DNA of 64,000 nucleotides from Lentisphaerota bacterium (GTDB taxonomy: Bacteria; Verrucomicrobiota; Kiritimatiellia; RFP12; UBA1067): NCBI GenBank assembly GCA_015061665.1, contig SUWC01000007.1:1-64000 (forward strand), read 5' to 3'. Under the pieces are notes generated by a model, which was given only the letters and a program-made list of their open reading frames with translations, was not told where the DNA came from and did no database searches. Of the stretch, positions 16,814-25,640 are shown one piece after another (position 1 is the stretch's first letter; every line of letters starts with the position of its first letter). The position numbers were made by a program, and so were the translations under genes.

Positions 16814-19800
16814 CTATTTCTTGACCGTCAATTCGACGACTTTCCTCTTGGTGTCGGTCTTCAGGTCGACGCCGGAAATGTACCCGACAAGCGAAATCAG
16901 CTCGCCGCAGACGATCGGGCTATTCTCCCTCGCACGGTAGACCTCGCAGTTCGTCAGGTTCTTGTCCTTGCCGTTGTCGACGAAGAGCTCCGTAAAGCCG
17001 ACGCACGCGTCGATCTCATGTCCCCCGGCCTTCACAGTCACCATCGGGACGAACGGCGTGGGGCTGAGCTTCCTGAGCCACTTCTTCTTCGCCGGAATCC
17101 GCTTCGGCTCGTGGACGAACTCAAGTTCCGCGCCCGCGGCCTTGAGAGCCTCGAGAACCGGCACGTATGCGCAGGAGACCCCGGTGTTGTCGTCGAACTT
17201 GACGGGGCGCCCGAATCCGTGGGGGAACTTGACCTCCACGCCATTCACTAGGACCTTGTACTTCTCCCCTTCGCCCGTCGTCACCGCCGCGAGGTCCTGC
17301 ACCGCAGGCGCCGAGGTCCTGCGCGCGAACGTCCGAGTGTTCGCGGCAAACGACTGCATGGACGCGGACGCAAGGCCGCCCTTGACCTCGACGGGCTTCA
17401 GCTCAAGCGGAACCTCACCGCTCTGTCCGTCTTCACAGCGCCACTTGAGCGTCGCCTTCCCTGGCATGCGCCCGGCCTTCGCGAACACGCGCGCCAAGCC
17501 GCACTCGAGGTTGACGAAGTCCTTGCCGATCGGAGACGCCTCGCCGAAGACGCCGGAGTTCCATCCGCCCATGAACACTGGACAGTTAGGAGTTCTGAGT
17601 TGAGAGCTGGGAGTTGCGGCATGCTTGTCCGGTTCAAAGGACAGTTCAAATGAGATCTTCTCCGAGGCAAACGGATGGACCGTGCCGCTTGCGTCGACGA
17701 GGCGGAAGTCAACCATGACAATGTCCGAGCCGTCGGCGAGCCAGCCTTTGGGTCCCGTTCTGACGGCAGTCTCGATCTTGCCTTCGCCGGCGAACGACTT
17801 GACCGCGTGCCGCGCTATCTCCTTGCCCGCCTTGTCGCGCGCAATCACCTCGGCCGTGCCGGATTCGGTGATGTCCACGTTCGGGAACGCATAGACGAAC
17901 ACATGGTCGGGCTTCGCGTTGACGCCCTTGGACTTTCCGTTGACGACGAGCTCGACGGACGCGCAGTGCACGGACCCGATCGCGTAGACCGTCTTGTGCA
18001 GCGGGTCGCGCTGAGCCTTCTCCCCGGTCTCCTCCATGAAGTGCCCGTTGAACTTCTTGACGGGATACCAGTATGTGTCCTTCGTGAGCTTCGGATAGCT
18101 CCAGTGTCCGACGAGCATTACCGCCGGGTCTTCGGACTGCATCACGCGGAAGACGTCGAAGCTCTCCTTCGGCAGCCTCACCGCGTCGACGCGACCAGAC
18201 GAGCGGCAGTTCTCGCTGAACGACTGGCGCCCGTGCTGGTTCGAGTCTGTCCAGCAAAGCGCAGCGCACGCGGCGTATGTCTTCGCGCCCCTGCCGAAGC
18301 TGCGCGCGCCGTAGAACTCCGCGTACTCCTTCGCCGTCGAAAGCGCAAAGTCCTCCTGCGTCTGGTCGTAGACGTCGAAGCCCGTCTCCTTCTTGCCGCC
18401 GTTGAGGAAGCGTCCGCGGTAGTCGTAGTCGGGCGGCGTGAAGTCGTCCCACGACCGGCGCGGCGACTCCTGGCGCGCGTACTCGGTCTCCATCATCGGC
18501 ATGAACTTCCCGAGCGCCTCCATCGACCTGAACGCCGGCATCTCGTGGCGGTGCAGCATCGTGCCGACGTACTCCGCCTCCGCGACCTGCTCCTTCGTCT
18601 GCAGCGTGCGGCAGCCCATGAAGCGGTATCCGTCGGGATCGACGACCTTCTTGAGCTCGACCATCTCCTTCATGTGCGCAGGCGAAATCTGGTTGTTGCC
18701 CGCCTCCCAGAACATCACGGACGGCGAATTGCGGAAGTAGATCATCGCGTCGCGCATCGCCTCGGTGCGCTGCGCCCAGCTGCGGCCAGCGACATCTCCC
18801 TCCTTGTCGCCGGCAGGCACGACATTTACGACGCCGAACTTGTCGCACGCCCTGACAGGCGCGGGCTTGGGCGCGACGTGCATCCAGCGGACGAAGTTGG
18901 CGTTCGACTTGCGGATAAGCGCAGCGTCGTAGTCCTGCATCCAGTCGGGAGCGACGCCGATCGCGGCCCACTCGTGGGTGGAGCGCTGGGCATAGCCGGT
19001 GAGCCAGATGTTCTTCCCGTTGAGGAGAATCCCGCCCTTCGCCGCGTCGTACTTCACTTCGCGGAAGCCCGTCCGTATCGTCTCGCTGTCGATGACATTG
19101 CCGTCCTCCCCGACAAGCGTGACGACCACGTCGTAGAGGTGCGGGGTGTCGGGGGACCAGAAGACGAGCCCGCTCGCGCGGCACTCTGCCTCAAGCGCGG
19201 CAGTCTCCGGCGAAGCGACGCGCGTCGGCTGCGGCGCGCTTTCGTAGACGTCGCTTTCAAGCGCGGTGTGGAAGACTTGCCCAGCATCAGTGGCGGGAGC
19301 GACTACATGACTGGGGGAAGCGGCGTCCCGCCGCTTCATCACAACGACTGCATCTTCCTTTTCCCGAAGCGGCGGGACGCCGCTTCCCCCAGTTAGACAT
19401 TCCCTAATCTCTACCTTCACATTCGCCTTCACAGGCGATGCGCTTTCGTTCCTGACCTCCGCCCTGACGCAGATCGTCGCCTCGCCCTTCTCGAAGTCGA
19501 AGTCCTTCGCCGTCACGTAGGTTCCGACCGTCTTGAGGTTGTTGTAGTAGGGAAGGGTCAGATACGTCTTCGAATCCTTGAGCACGAGCGAGACGTTTCC
19601 GACGAGACCTCCCTGGACCTCGTTGAAGTCAGTTGAATTCCACTGGTACGCGGCACCGCTCATGTCGCCCGGCTCGTGTCCGGGAATCGTCTCGTGCATG
19701 AAGAGCTTCGCGCCGCGCGCCGCGCAGTTGTCCGTCGCGACGCAGAGGACGTTCTCGCCCGCCTTCAGGAGCGCCGTCACGTCGAACGCGCACGGCGCGA

Positions 19801-20260
19801 TGCCGGCCTCGTAGTATCCGGCGAACTTTCCGTTCGCCCAGAGGTACACCGACTGCCGCACCGTCTCAAACGTAATAAACGCCTTCCCCATTCCCCGTTC
19901 CCCATTCCCCGTTCCCTCCGGAAGCGAGAAGCGCTTCCTGTAGAACGCCATGCCGCGCCAGAAACTCGCCTCGCCCGCATCCACTGCGCGGTCGTCGAAG
20001 CTGTCGTGCGCGTTTATCGGGTGCGGAACCGAGACCGTCTCCCACGACGAGTCGTCGAACGCGGGATCCTCGACCTTTACGCCCGCAGTCTCGACGCTGG
20101 CCTTCGCCTGCGAGAGCGGAATCGTCTTCGGCGCCTTCGTGAACTTCCAGTCGGCGTTCAGGCTGAAAGTATTGCTGAAGTCAGATGTCCGGCTTGCGGC
20201 GGAATCGGCATAGACTCCAAATCCGACTGCGAGAGCGATGACTGCGATAATTTGTTTCAT
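16814..20260 (-). CDS. Glycoside hydrolase family 2 (beta-galactosidase/glucuronidase-like), secreted
   Basis: 1148 aa; signal peptide MKQIIAVIALAVGFGVYADS; GH2 sugar-binding and TIM domains (WLTGYAQRSTHEWAAIGVAPDWMQDYDAALIRKSNANFVRWMH); internal in-frame repeat-derived inserts. Confidence 0.85.
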   Translation of the reverse strand: MKQIIAVIALAVGFGVYADSAASRTSDFSNTFSLNADWKFTKAPKTIPLSQAKASVETAGVKVEDPAFDDSSWETVSVPHPINAHDSFDDRAVDAGEASFWRGMAFYRKRFSLPEGTGNGERGMGKAFITFETVRQSVYLWANGKFAGYYEAGIAPCAFDVTALLKAGENVLCVATDNCAARGAKLFMHETIPGHEPGDMSGAAYQWNSTDFNEVQGGLVGNVSLVLKDSKTYLTLPYYNNLKTVGTYVTAKDFDFEKGEATICVRAEVRNESASPVKANVKVEIRECLTGGSGVPPLREKEDAVVVMKRRDAASPSHVVAPATDAGQVFHTALESDVYESAPQPTRVASPETAALEAECRASGLVFWSPDTPHLYDVVVTLVGEDGNVIDSETIRTGFREVKYDAAKGGILLNGKNIWLTGYAQRSTHEWAAIGVAPDWMQDYDAALIRKSNANFVRWMHVAPKPAPVRACDKFGVVNVVPAGDKEGDVAGRSWAQRTEAMRDAMIYFRNSPSVMFWEAGNNQISPAHMKEMVELKKVVDPDGYRFMGCRTLQTKEQVAEAEYVGTMLHRHEMPAFRSMEALGKFMPMMETEYARQESPRRSWDDFTPPDYDYRGRFLNGGKKETGFDVYDQTQEDFALSTAKEYAEFYGARSFGRGAKTYAACAALCWTDSNQHGRQSFSENCRSSGRVDAVRLPKESFDVFRVMQSEDPAVMLVGHWSYPKLTKDTYWYPVKKFNGHFMEETGEKAQRDPLHKTVYAIGSVHCASVELVVNGKSKGVNAKPDHVFVYAFPNVDITESGTAEVIARDKAGKEIARHAVKSFAGEGKIETAVRTGPKGWLADGSDIVMVDFRLVDASGTVHPFASEKISFELSFEPDKHAATPSSQLRTPNCPVFMGGWNSGVFGEASPIGKDFVNLECGLARVFAKAGRMPGKATLKWRCEDGQSGEVPLELKPVEVKGGLASASMQSFAANTRTFARRTSAPAVQDLAAVTTGEGEKYKVLVNGVEVKFPHGFGRPVKFDDNTGVSCAYVPVLEALKAAGAELEFVHEPKRIPAKKKWLRKLSPTPFVPMVTVKAGGHEIDACVGFTELFVDNGKDKNLTNCEVYRARENSPIVCGELISLVGYISGVDLKTDTKRKVVELTVKK
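19311..19395. repeat. In-frame inverted repeat pair (GGGGGAAGCGGCGTCCCGCCGCTTC ... GAAGCGGCGGGACGCCGCTTCCCCC) inside GH2
   Basis: Encodes TGGSGVPPLREKEDAVVVMKRRDAASPSH, low-complexity insert breaking a GH2 domain. Confidence 0.7.
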
Positions 20261-20320
20261 GGTGTATACTCCTGTTCCGTTCTGTCACTGACATTATAGC
20301 ATTTCCGCCCTATCGATTCA

Positions 20321-21022
20321 TTACTCCAAAGTGTAAGCTGCGACTTCGCCGAAGGTCCCGACCCAGACGTCGGCCTGCATACTCACCCATTCAAGATGCT
20401 TCTTCAGCTCTTCGGGGGTCTCCCATGCGTCGTAGCCGCGCTTCATCCCGTGCGACATGAAGACGATCCATCCGCCCTTCTTCCGCGCCGTTTCTACGAG
20501 CGAGTTCATTTTCTCCGCCGTCATTGCACCGCCGGCCGCTTTCTGGGACATCCGCACGGCAGGAAGCCCCGCTTCCTTCGCCGTCTCCTCGACGGACGAT
20601 CCGTCAGCGCCGCGCTTCGCGTTGAATGGCGAAGCGAAGCTGACGCAGGGAAGTCCAATCTCGCGCTCGACCGACTCCTTGCCGCGCCGCATGTCCGCGA
20701 AAATCTCCTCGCGCGTCATCTTCGAATATTTGCCGTGGGACGCGCCGTGCGTGCCGATCTCCATCCCGGCATCGGACATCTCCTTGAGCTGCGCCCAGGT
20801 CATCAGCGGCGTTCCGCGCTCGGCCTTCGACTTGAGGCCCTTCGGGTCGCCCACCTTGTCCGTTATCGGAAAGAACGTCGCCTTCAGCCCCACTTCCCGG
20901 AACATCGGGAACGCGACTTCGTACTGATCTGCGAGCCCGTCGTCAAACGTGTATGTGACCGCACACCTCTTCCCGTCTGGGAAGGCCATCGCGGCGGCAA
21001 GCAAGATCGGAAGCATTGTCAT
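20321..21022 (-). CDS. Polysaccharide deacetylase (NodB homology domain)
   Basis: 233 aa; AVTYTFDDGLADQYEVAFPMF and EIGTHGASHGKYSKMTREE motifs. Confidence 0.87.
   Translation of the reverse strand: MTMLPILLAAAMAFPDGKRCAVTYTFDDGLADQYEVAFPMFREVGLKATFFPITDKVGDPKGLKSKAERGTPLMTWAQLKEMSDAGMEIGTHGASHGKYSKMTREEIFADMRRGKESVEREIGLPCVSFASPFNAKRGADGSSVEETAKEAGLPAVRMSQKAAGGAMTAEKMNSLVETARKKGGWIVFMSHGMKRGYDAWETPEELKKHLEWVSMQADVWVGTFGEVAAYTLE
20322..20335 (-). promoter_or_regulatory. Operator site C (TACTCCAAAGTGTA), with -10 at 20293-20298
   Basis: 23 bp upstream of TATAAT for GH2; overlaps last codons of the deacetylase gene. Confidence 0.65.
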
Positions 21023-21032
21023 GGCACAGCCC

Positions 21033-23621
21033 TCAGAATCCGTAGGTGCTCTTGAAAGGACGATAGACCTTCACCTCGGGAAGCTTCAGGCCCTCGACTT
21101 CGGAAAGCCTTATCGAGCCTTTCAGGACGAGATTCGTGAACGAGAAGTCCACGCCGGGGCGGTTGGACTTGCCGCCAAGCGTCATGAGGACGTCGTGGTG
21201 CGTCAGAACGACTCGGCCGTCGACGTTCTCGACGCTGAAGGTCATGTCGGAGCCGTCGGCGTTCTCCATCTTGACGCCCTTCGCGCCGTCGGACACGACC
21301 GCCCAGCGCGACTCCATGCGCGCCCCGTCGAAGTACAGGTCGCGCTTGTCCTTCGCCCAGACGCCGAAGTCGTTGTGGAGCTTCTTGCCTGGATAGCTGC
21401 GGTAGGGCCCGAGGCCCGCCCAGTCGATGCGCGTCACGGCTTCGCCGAGATCAAGCGCTAAACCGCACTCGACGAGGACGCCCTTGCACTTCTCCGACGG
21501 AACGAGCTCGTAGTCGACGACACCGTCCTTGATGCGGATCGTTCCGTCGATGTGCTGCTTCTCCTTCGGGTTGTCGTACTTCGACCAGCGGACCTTGACG
21601 GACCCGTCCTTGTTGACCTTCTTGACCTCGGGCTTCAAGATGTACGGATCGTACCAGTAGAGGAAATCCTTCGACTTGCCGATCGTCTGCGCCTGCGGCA
21701 CGACCGTCATCTTGCGCCCGACACGCAGAAGAAGCTGCTCTGGGGTAATGGGGAACGGGGAATCCGCCTTCGCCGCGGCTACGGCGGACAAGCGGGGAAC
21801 CGGGAACGGAGTGGAGATTGTTTCCCAGTCCGCGGGCTTCTCGACCTTGGGCAGGCCGGGGAACGCCTTGTAGAAGCGAGCCATCAAAAGCGCGGACTCC
21901 TTGGGCGTGCCGTCGGCATAGCAGATGCCGTCCGTGCCGCGCTCGCCGTAGCTGTCCCAGAACGTCTTGTCGTCCACCCAGACGCCCTGCACGTCCTTAG
22001 TCGTCTTGCGCACCTTGTCCTTTGTTTTCTCCTTGGGCTGCGGGTTGCCGTTCTCGTCGTATCCCAGCGGGAACGCGCCGTCGGTCTCGACGGCCTGGTC
22101 CTGCCACATCCAGACGCTTCCGCCTGCGAAGTTCTCGCTCGCGAGAATGCGCGGCCAGCGATCCTCGAACTGCGAAAAGCCGTTGCCGCAGGCATGCGAG
22201 AACTCGGTCTGGAAGAACGGCTTCTTGAGCGTGCGGCAGTACTTGAAACGCTCCTCGTCGAAGTAATGCCCCGAGAAGACGTCCACCAGCTCGCTGTCGG
22301 GATTCTGCGTCCACTCCCGAAGAGAGTCCCATGTCTGCGGCAATGCGCGAAGGCGCGTCGGGTCCTTCGCCTTCGCGTACTTCAAGACGGCGATCGTGTT
22401 GGACCGCACCTTGTTCTCGTTGCCGAACGTCCACATGAACACGCACGGATGGTTCTTGTCGCGGCGGATCGTCCGCTCCGTCCGGTCGATGAGGAGCGGC
22501 TCGTAGCTGTCGTTTTTCAAAAGCCCAGATCCGCGCGAGCCGAACGGCACTTCGTCCACGACGTAGAAGCCGAGCTCGTCGGCGAGTTCGTAGAAGTCGA
22601 CGCCGAAGGGATAATGCGCCGTCCTGATGTAGTTGACTCCGAGGGCTTTCATCTTCAGCATCTGCTCGCGGCGGAGCTCGCGCGTGATGGCGCGGCCGAC
22701 CTTCGGCATGATCTCGTTCCAGCACACGCCCCGGAAGATTGCGCGCTCCCCGTTGATGAAGATCGACTTTTCGTCCGAGGAAACTTCGCGGATGCCGACC
22801 TTCTCGCGGACGGTCTCGCCGTTGTACGAGACCTCGAGCGTATAGAGGTTCGGCGTCTCGGCTGTCCAGAGCCTGGGGGCTCGAAGAGAAAGGGACGCAA
22901 GAGACTTAAGAGACGAGAGGGACGCGGCGACTGCACCGTCAGGCGCGATGAGTCGTACGGCGACCGGCTTCTCGGCACCGCCTGCGACATCGACCTTCAC
23001 CTCGGCACACCAGTCGTCGCCCTTCACGCGGCGTGAGACGAACGTGACGTCGGCGATCCATCCGTCGGAGGGCACGGAAAACATCTCGACGCTCCTGAAG
23101 ATTCCCGCAAGGCACCAGCAGTCGTTCGTATCCCACAGCCATCCCGGCACGCGCGTCTTGACGGCCACCTTGATTTCGTTCTCGCCCTTCTTCAGCGCCG
23201 AGGTCACGTCGAACTGGTGAAGGTTGTACGCGCTCGTCACGTCAGAGGCGATGCGCACGCCGTTGATCTCGAGGTCGTATCCGAAGAGAACGCCGTCAAG
23301 CCGCAGCATCACCTTGCGCCCTTCCCACATAGGATCGTAGGCGAACGTGCGCACGTACGTTCCGGTGAGGTTCTGCATCTGGTTGCCGTACTGCGGATGC
23401 TTGTAGCCCTGTGTCTCCCAGTTGCCGGGCACGCGGATCTTACCGGACTCTCGCGTCACTGCGTCCGGCTTCTCGTCGTCGTTGCGGACGAGAGTGAAAT
23501 CCCATTCGCCGTCGAGGGACGTGATTTCGTCCGCTTCGCGCAGGGGATACACCCATTCCTCGGCAATCGCGCAAAGTGCAAAGCCCGCCAAGCAGGCAAC
23601 TAATCCATTTTTCCAAATCAT
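21033..23621 (-). CDS. Glycoside hydrolase family 2 beta-galactosidase (LacZ-like)
   Basis: 862 aa; signal peptide; GVNYIRTAHYPFGVDFYELADELGFYVVDEVPFG, FMWTFGNENKVRSNT, C-terminal small-chain-like domain (GLGPYRSYPGKKLHNDFGVW). Confidence 0.9.
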   Translation of the reverse strand: MIWKNGLVACLAGFALCAIAEEWVYPLREADEITSLDGEWDFTLVRNDDEKPDAVTRESGKIRVPGNWETQGYKHPQYGNQMQNLTGTYVRTFAYDPMWEGRKVMLRLDGVLFGYDLEINGVRIASDVTSAYNLHQFDVTSALKKGENEIKVAVKTRVPGWLWDTNDCWCLAGIFRSVEMFSVPSDGWIADVTFVSRRVKGDDWCAEVKVDVAGGAEKPVAVRLIAPDGAVAASLSSLKSLASLSLRAPRLWTAETPNLYTLEVSYNGETVREKVGIREVSSDEKSIFINGERAIFRGVCWNEIMPKVGRAITRELRREQMLKMKALGVNYIRTAHYPFGVDFYELADELGFYVVDEVPFGSRGSGLLKNDSYEPLLIDRTERTIRRDKNHPCVFMWTFGNENKVRSNTIAVLKYAKAKDPTRLRALPQTWDSLREWTQNPDSELVDVFSGHYFDEERFKYCRTLKKPFFQTEFSHACGNGFSQFEDRWPRILASENFAGGSVWMWQDQAVETDGAFPLGYDENGNPQPKEKTKDKVRKTTKDVQGVWVDDKTFWDSYGERGTDGICYADGTPKESALLMARFYKAFPGLPKVEKPADWETISTPFPVPRLSAVAAAKADSPFPITPEQLLLRVGRKMTVVPQAQTIGKSKDFLYWYDPYILKPEVKKVNKDGSVKVRWSKYDNPKEKQHIDGTIRIKDGVVDYELVPSEKCKGVLVECGLALDLGEAVTRIDWAGLGPYRSYPGKKLHNDFGVWAKDKRDLYFDGARMESRWAVVSDGAKGVKMENADGSDMTFSVENVDGRVVLTHHDVLMTLGGKSNRPGVDFSFTNLVLKGSIRLSEVEGLKLPEVKVYRPFKSTYGF

Positions 23622-23711
23622 ATCTTCTCCTTTCGATTAGATGAGGGGGCTTGCGCCGTTACAGACGGTAGACTTATTTCATGGCGTCTCCAGGACTCTT
23701 CGCGCCCATCC

Positions 23712-25553
23712 CTACTTAACTAAAATGACAAGCCCTTTTCGACGGAGCACGATGCCGCCCTGCGACGCTTCGTACTTTAATTTGTAATTGACCGTACTGC
23801 CGTTTGCCTTGACGGTAAGGTTTTCAAGACCGTTGACCGAGCCGCATGCCAGCACCACAGCTCCGTCAGCAAGGGCGAGGTTTCCAACGTCGATCACCGC
23901 CCCCGGCATGAACGTCGCTTTGCCCGTGACCACGAGTGTTCCGTTCGTCACCGTTCCGCCGATTGTCGCGGAAGCGAATGTGTCCGTCTGTCCGCCAAGA
24001 TCGAGCGTCGTGCCGGATTCGACCGTCAGCGCGCCTGTGCCGCCATACGCCGCCGAGAGCGTCAGCTTGCCGCCGCCCGCAACCGTCAGCTCGCCCTCGC
24101 CGGTGATGGCATTCGCGATGACGATATCCAGACAGTTGACATCGATCGTGCCGCCGCCCGCGCTGACGACAAAGGCGATTCCCTCGGGCGCGAACGTATT
24201 GGCGCTTGGCAGAGCCTTCAGCGTGCCGCCGTTGAAAAACAGCTTGCTCGTATAGTCCGCATGCTCACGGGCAAAGCAGCCGGTCTCCAATGTGCCGCCG
24301 TTCACATTCAGCGTCGGCCCGTCGCCGGCATAGGGCGCGACACGGATGGTTGCCGCAGACATTGTACCGCCGTTTACATTGACTGTCGCCGCCGCACGCC
24401 GTTGGCTGGCGAGATTGAGCCTTTCGCCCACCGTAAACGTTCCGCCGTTTACATTCATCGTGCCGTGCGGATATACGACATTGCCCGCTACGCTGAAAGT
24501 CCCGCCGTTGATCGTGATGTAATCCTGGCTCCAATCGCCCTCGGTCGTGTAGGGCTGCTTGCCGACCAGCAGATTCCCTCCGACAGAATAGCATCCACTT
24601 TCCACGGAGAAATACACATCCGATCCCTTATTCGCAGTATCGCCGATCGTCATGTCCGAGGTTCCCGCAATCAAAAGACCATAGGATGCATTGTCATCCT
24701 GCGCCGCGAACACGACGGGCGCAATAGCATTCCCGCCAGAAACGGCAACCGCGTCACTTGTCTGCAGCGCAGCGCCGAAGACGATGGATCCTGTCACCGC
24801 GCCCGACGTCCATTCCGTAATGCCCGACGGCAACTGACCTTCGAATGCGAAATCGTCCAGGCCCGCCCACTGGCGTCTATCCGTTGAGTAGTGCGCTGTT
24901 TTGACGGTCAGATTCCCAAGCGTTACATAACTGTCGGACACTGTGACCGGCGATTCGAACAGATCGGAATTGTCGGCCATCTTCCTGACGGATAGCGTGA
25001 CTTTATCCGCGATTTTGTCGCCAGCTATCGTAATATGCAGCCAGTTGGCATTGTCATTGGATACACTGTATTTCGTCAAGCTGGATGTGTCGATTGAAGC
25101 GAGCACATCCGATGTGCCCGCTCCCTTGCACACGTCCATTCCTTCATTTTGCTTCTTGCCGTACAGGTTAAAAAGCTCATTACCGTTCGAACCGTATGCC
25201 ACAAGGCCGTAGACCGTCGCAGTGTTATCATTCACGCCATACGTCGGTGCGTAGTCGAACTCCATCGTATACCCGCCGTCCGCAAGTTTCACTTCGTAAG
25301 GGAAGTTAATCGTGGAAGTGATGCCGCCTGAAACGGTTCCCGATTCAGCGTCGGAAAGGACGAGGTAAGTTTCGCCGTTCTTCTGGGTGTTCGATCCAGT
25401 CACTTTTGTCGCAGTGGCCTTGGCATTGAGCGAAACATACTTCGCAACCTCCGCCGCATTGTCGTCGCCGAAGTTGCATGTCCAGTTGAATGTGGAATCG
25501 GCCAAGACTCCAAATCCGACAGCGAGAGCGATGACTGCGATAATTTGTTTCAT
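23712..25553 (-). CDS. Secreted beta-helix / autotransporter-like repeat protein
   Basis: 613 aa; signal peptide MKQIIAVIALAVGFGVLADS; repeated VNGGTxxxG motifs; C-terminus GGIVLRRKGLVILVK. Confidence 0.7.
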   Translation of the reverse strand: MKQIIAVIALAVGFGVLADSTFNWTCNFGDDNAAEVAKYVSLNAKATATKVTGSNTQKNGETYLVLSDAESGTVSGGITSTINFPYEVKLADGGYTMEFDYAPTYGVNDNTATVYGLVAYGSNGNELFNLYGKKQNEGMDVCKGAGTSDVLASIDTSSLTKYSVSNDNANWLHITIAGDKIADKVTLSVRKMADNSDLFESPVTVSDSYVTLGNLTVKTAHYSTDRRQWAGLDDFAFEGQLPSGITEWTSGAVTGSIVFGAALQTSDAVAVSGGNAIAPVVFAAQDDNASYGLLIAGTSDMTIGDTANKGSDVYFSVESGCYSVGGNLLVGKQPYTTEGDWSQDYITINGGTFSVAGNVVYPHGTMNVNGGTFTVGERLNLASQRRAAATVNVNGGTMSAATIRVAPYAGDGPTLNVNGGTLETGCFAREHADYTSKLFFNGGTLKALPSANTFAPEGIAFVVSAGGGTIDVNCLDIVIANAITGEGELTVAGGGKLTLSAAYGGTGALTVESGTTLDLGGQTDTFASATIGGTVTNGTLVVTGKATFMPGAVIDVGNLALADGAVVLACGSVNGLENLTVKANGSTVNYKLKYEASQGGIVLRRKGLVILVK

Positions 25554-25614
25554 GGTGGTTCCTCCTATTTTGTTCTGACGATGGTATTATAGCATTTTCG
25601 CCCTGTCGTTCCCT

Positions 25615-25628
25615 TACTCCAAAGTGTA
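25615..25628 (-). promoter_or_regulatory. Operator site D (TACTCCAAAGTGTA), with -10 at 25586-25591
   Basis: Identical to site C and same 23-bp gap to TATAAT. Confidence 0.68.
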
Positions 25629-25640
25629 GTAATTTAAAAA

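Noticed and set aside
17675-19396. 573-aa plus and 491-aa minus ORFs overlapping GH2
   Set aside because: Shadow ORFs of the GH2 gene with no recognisable motifs.
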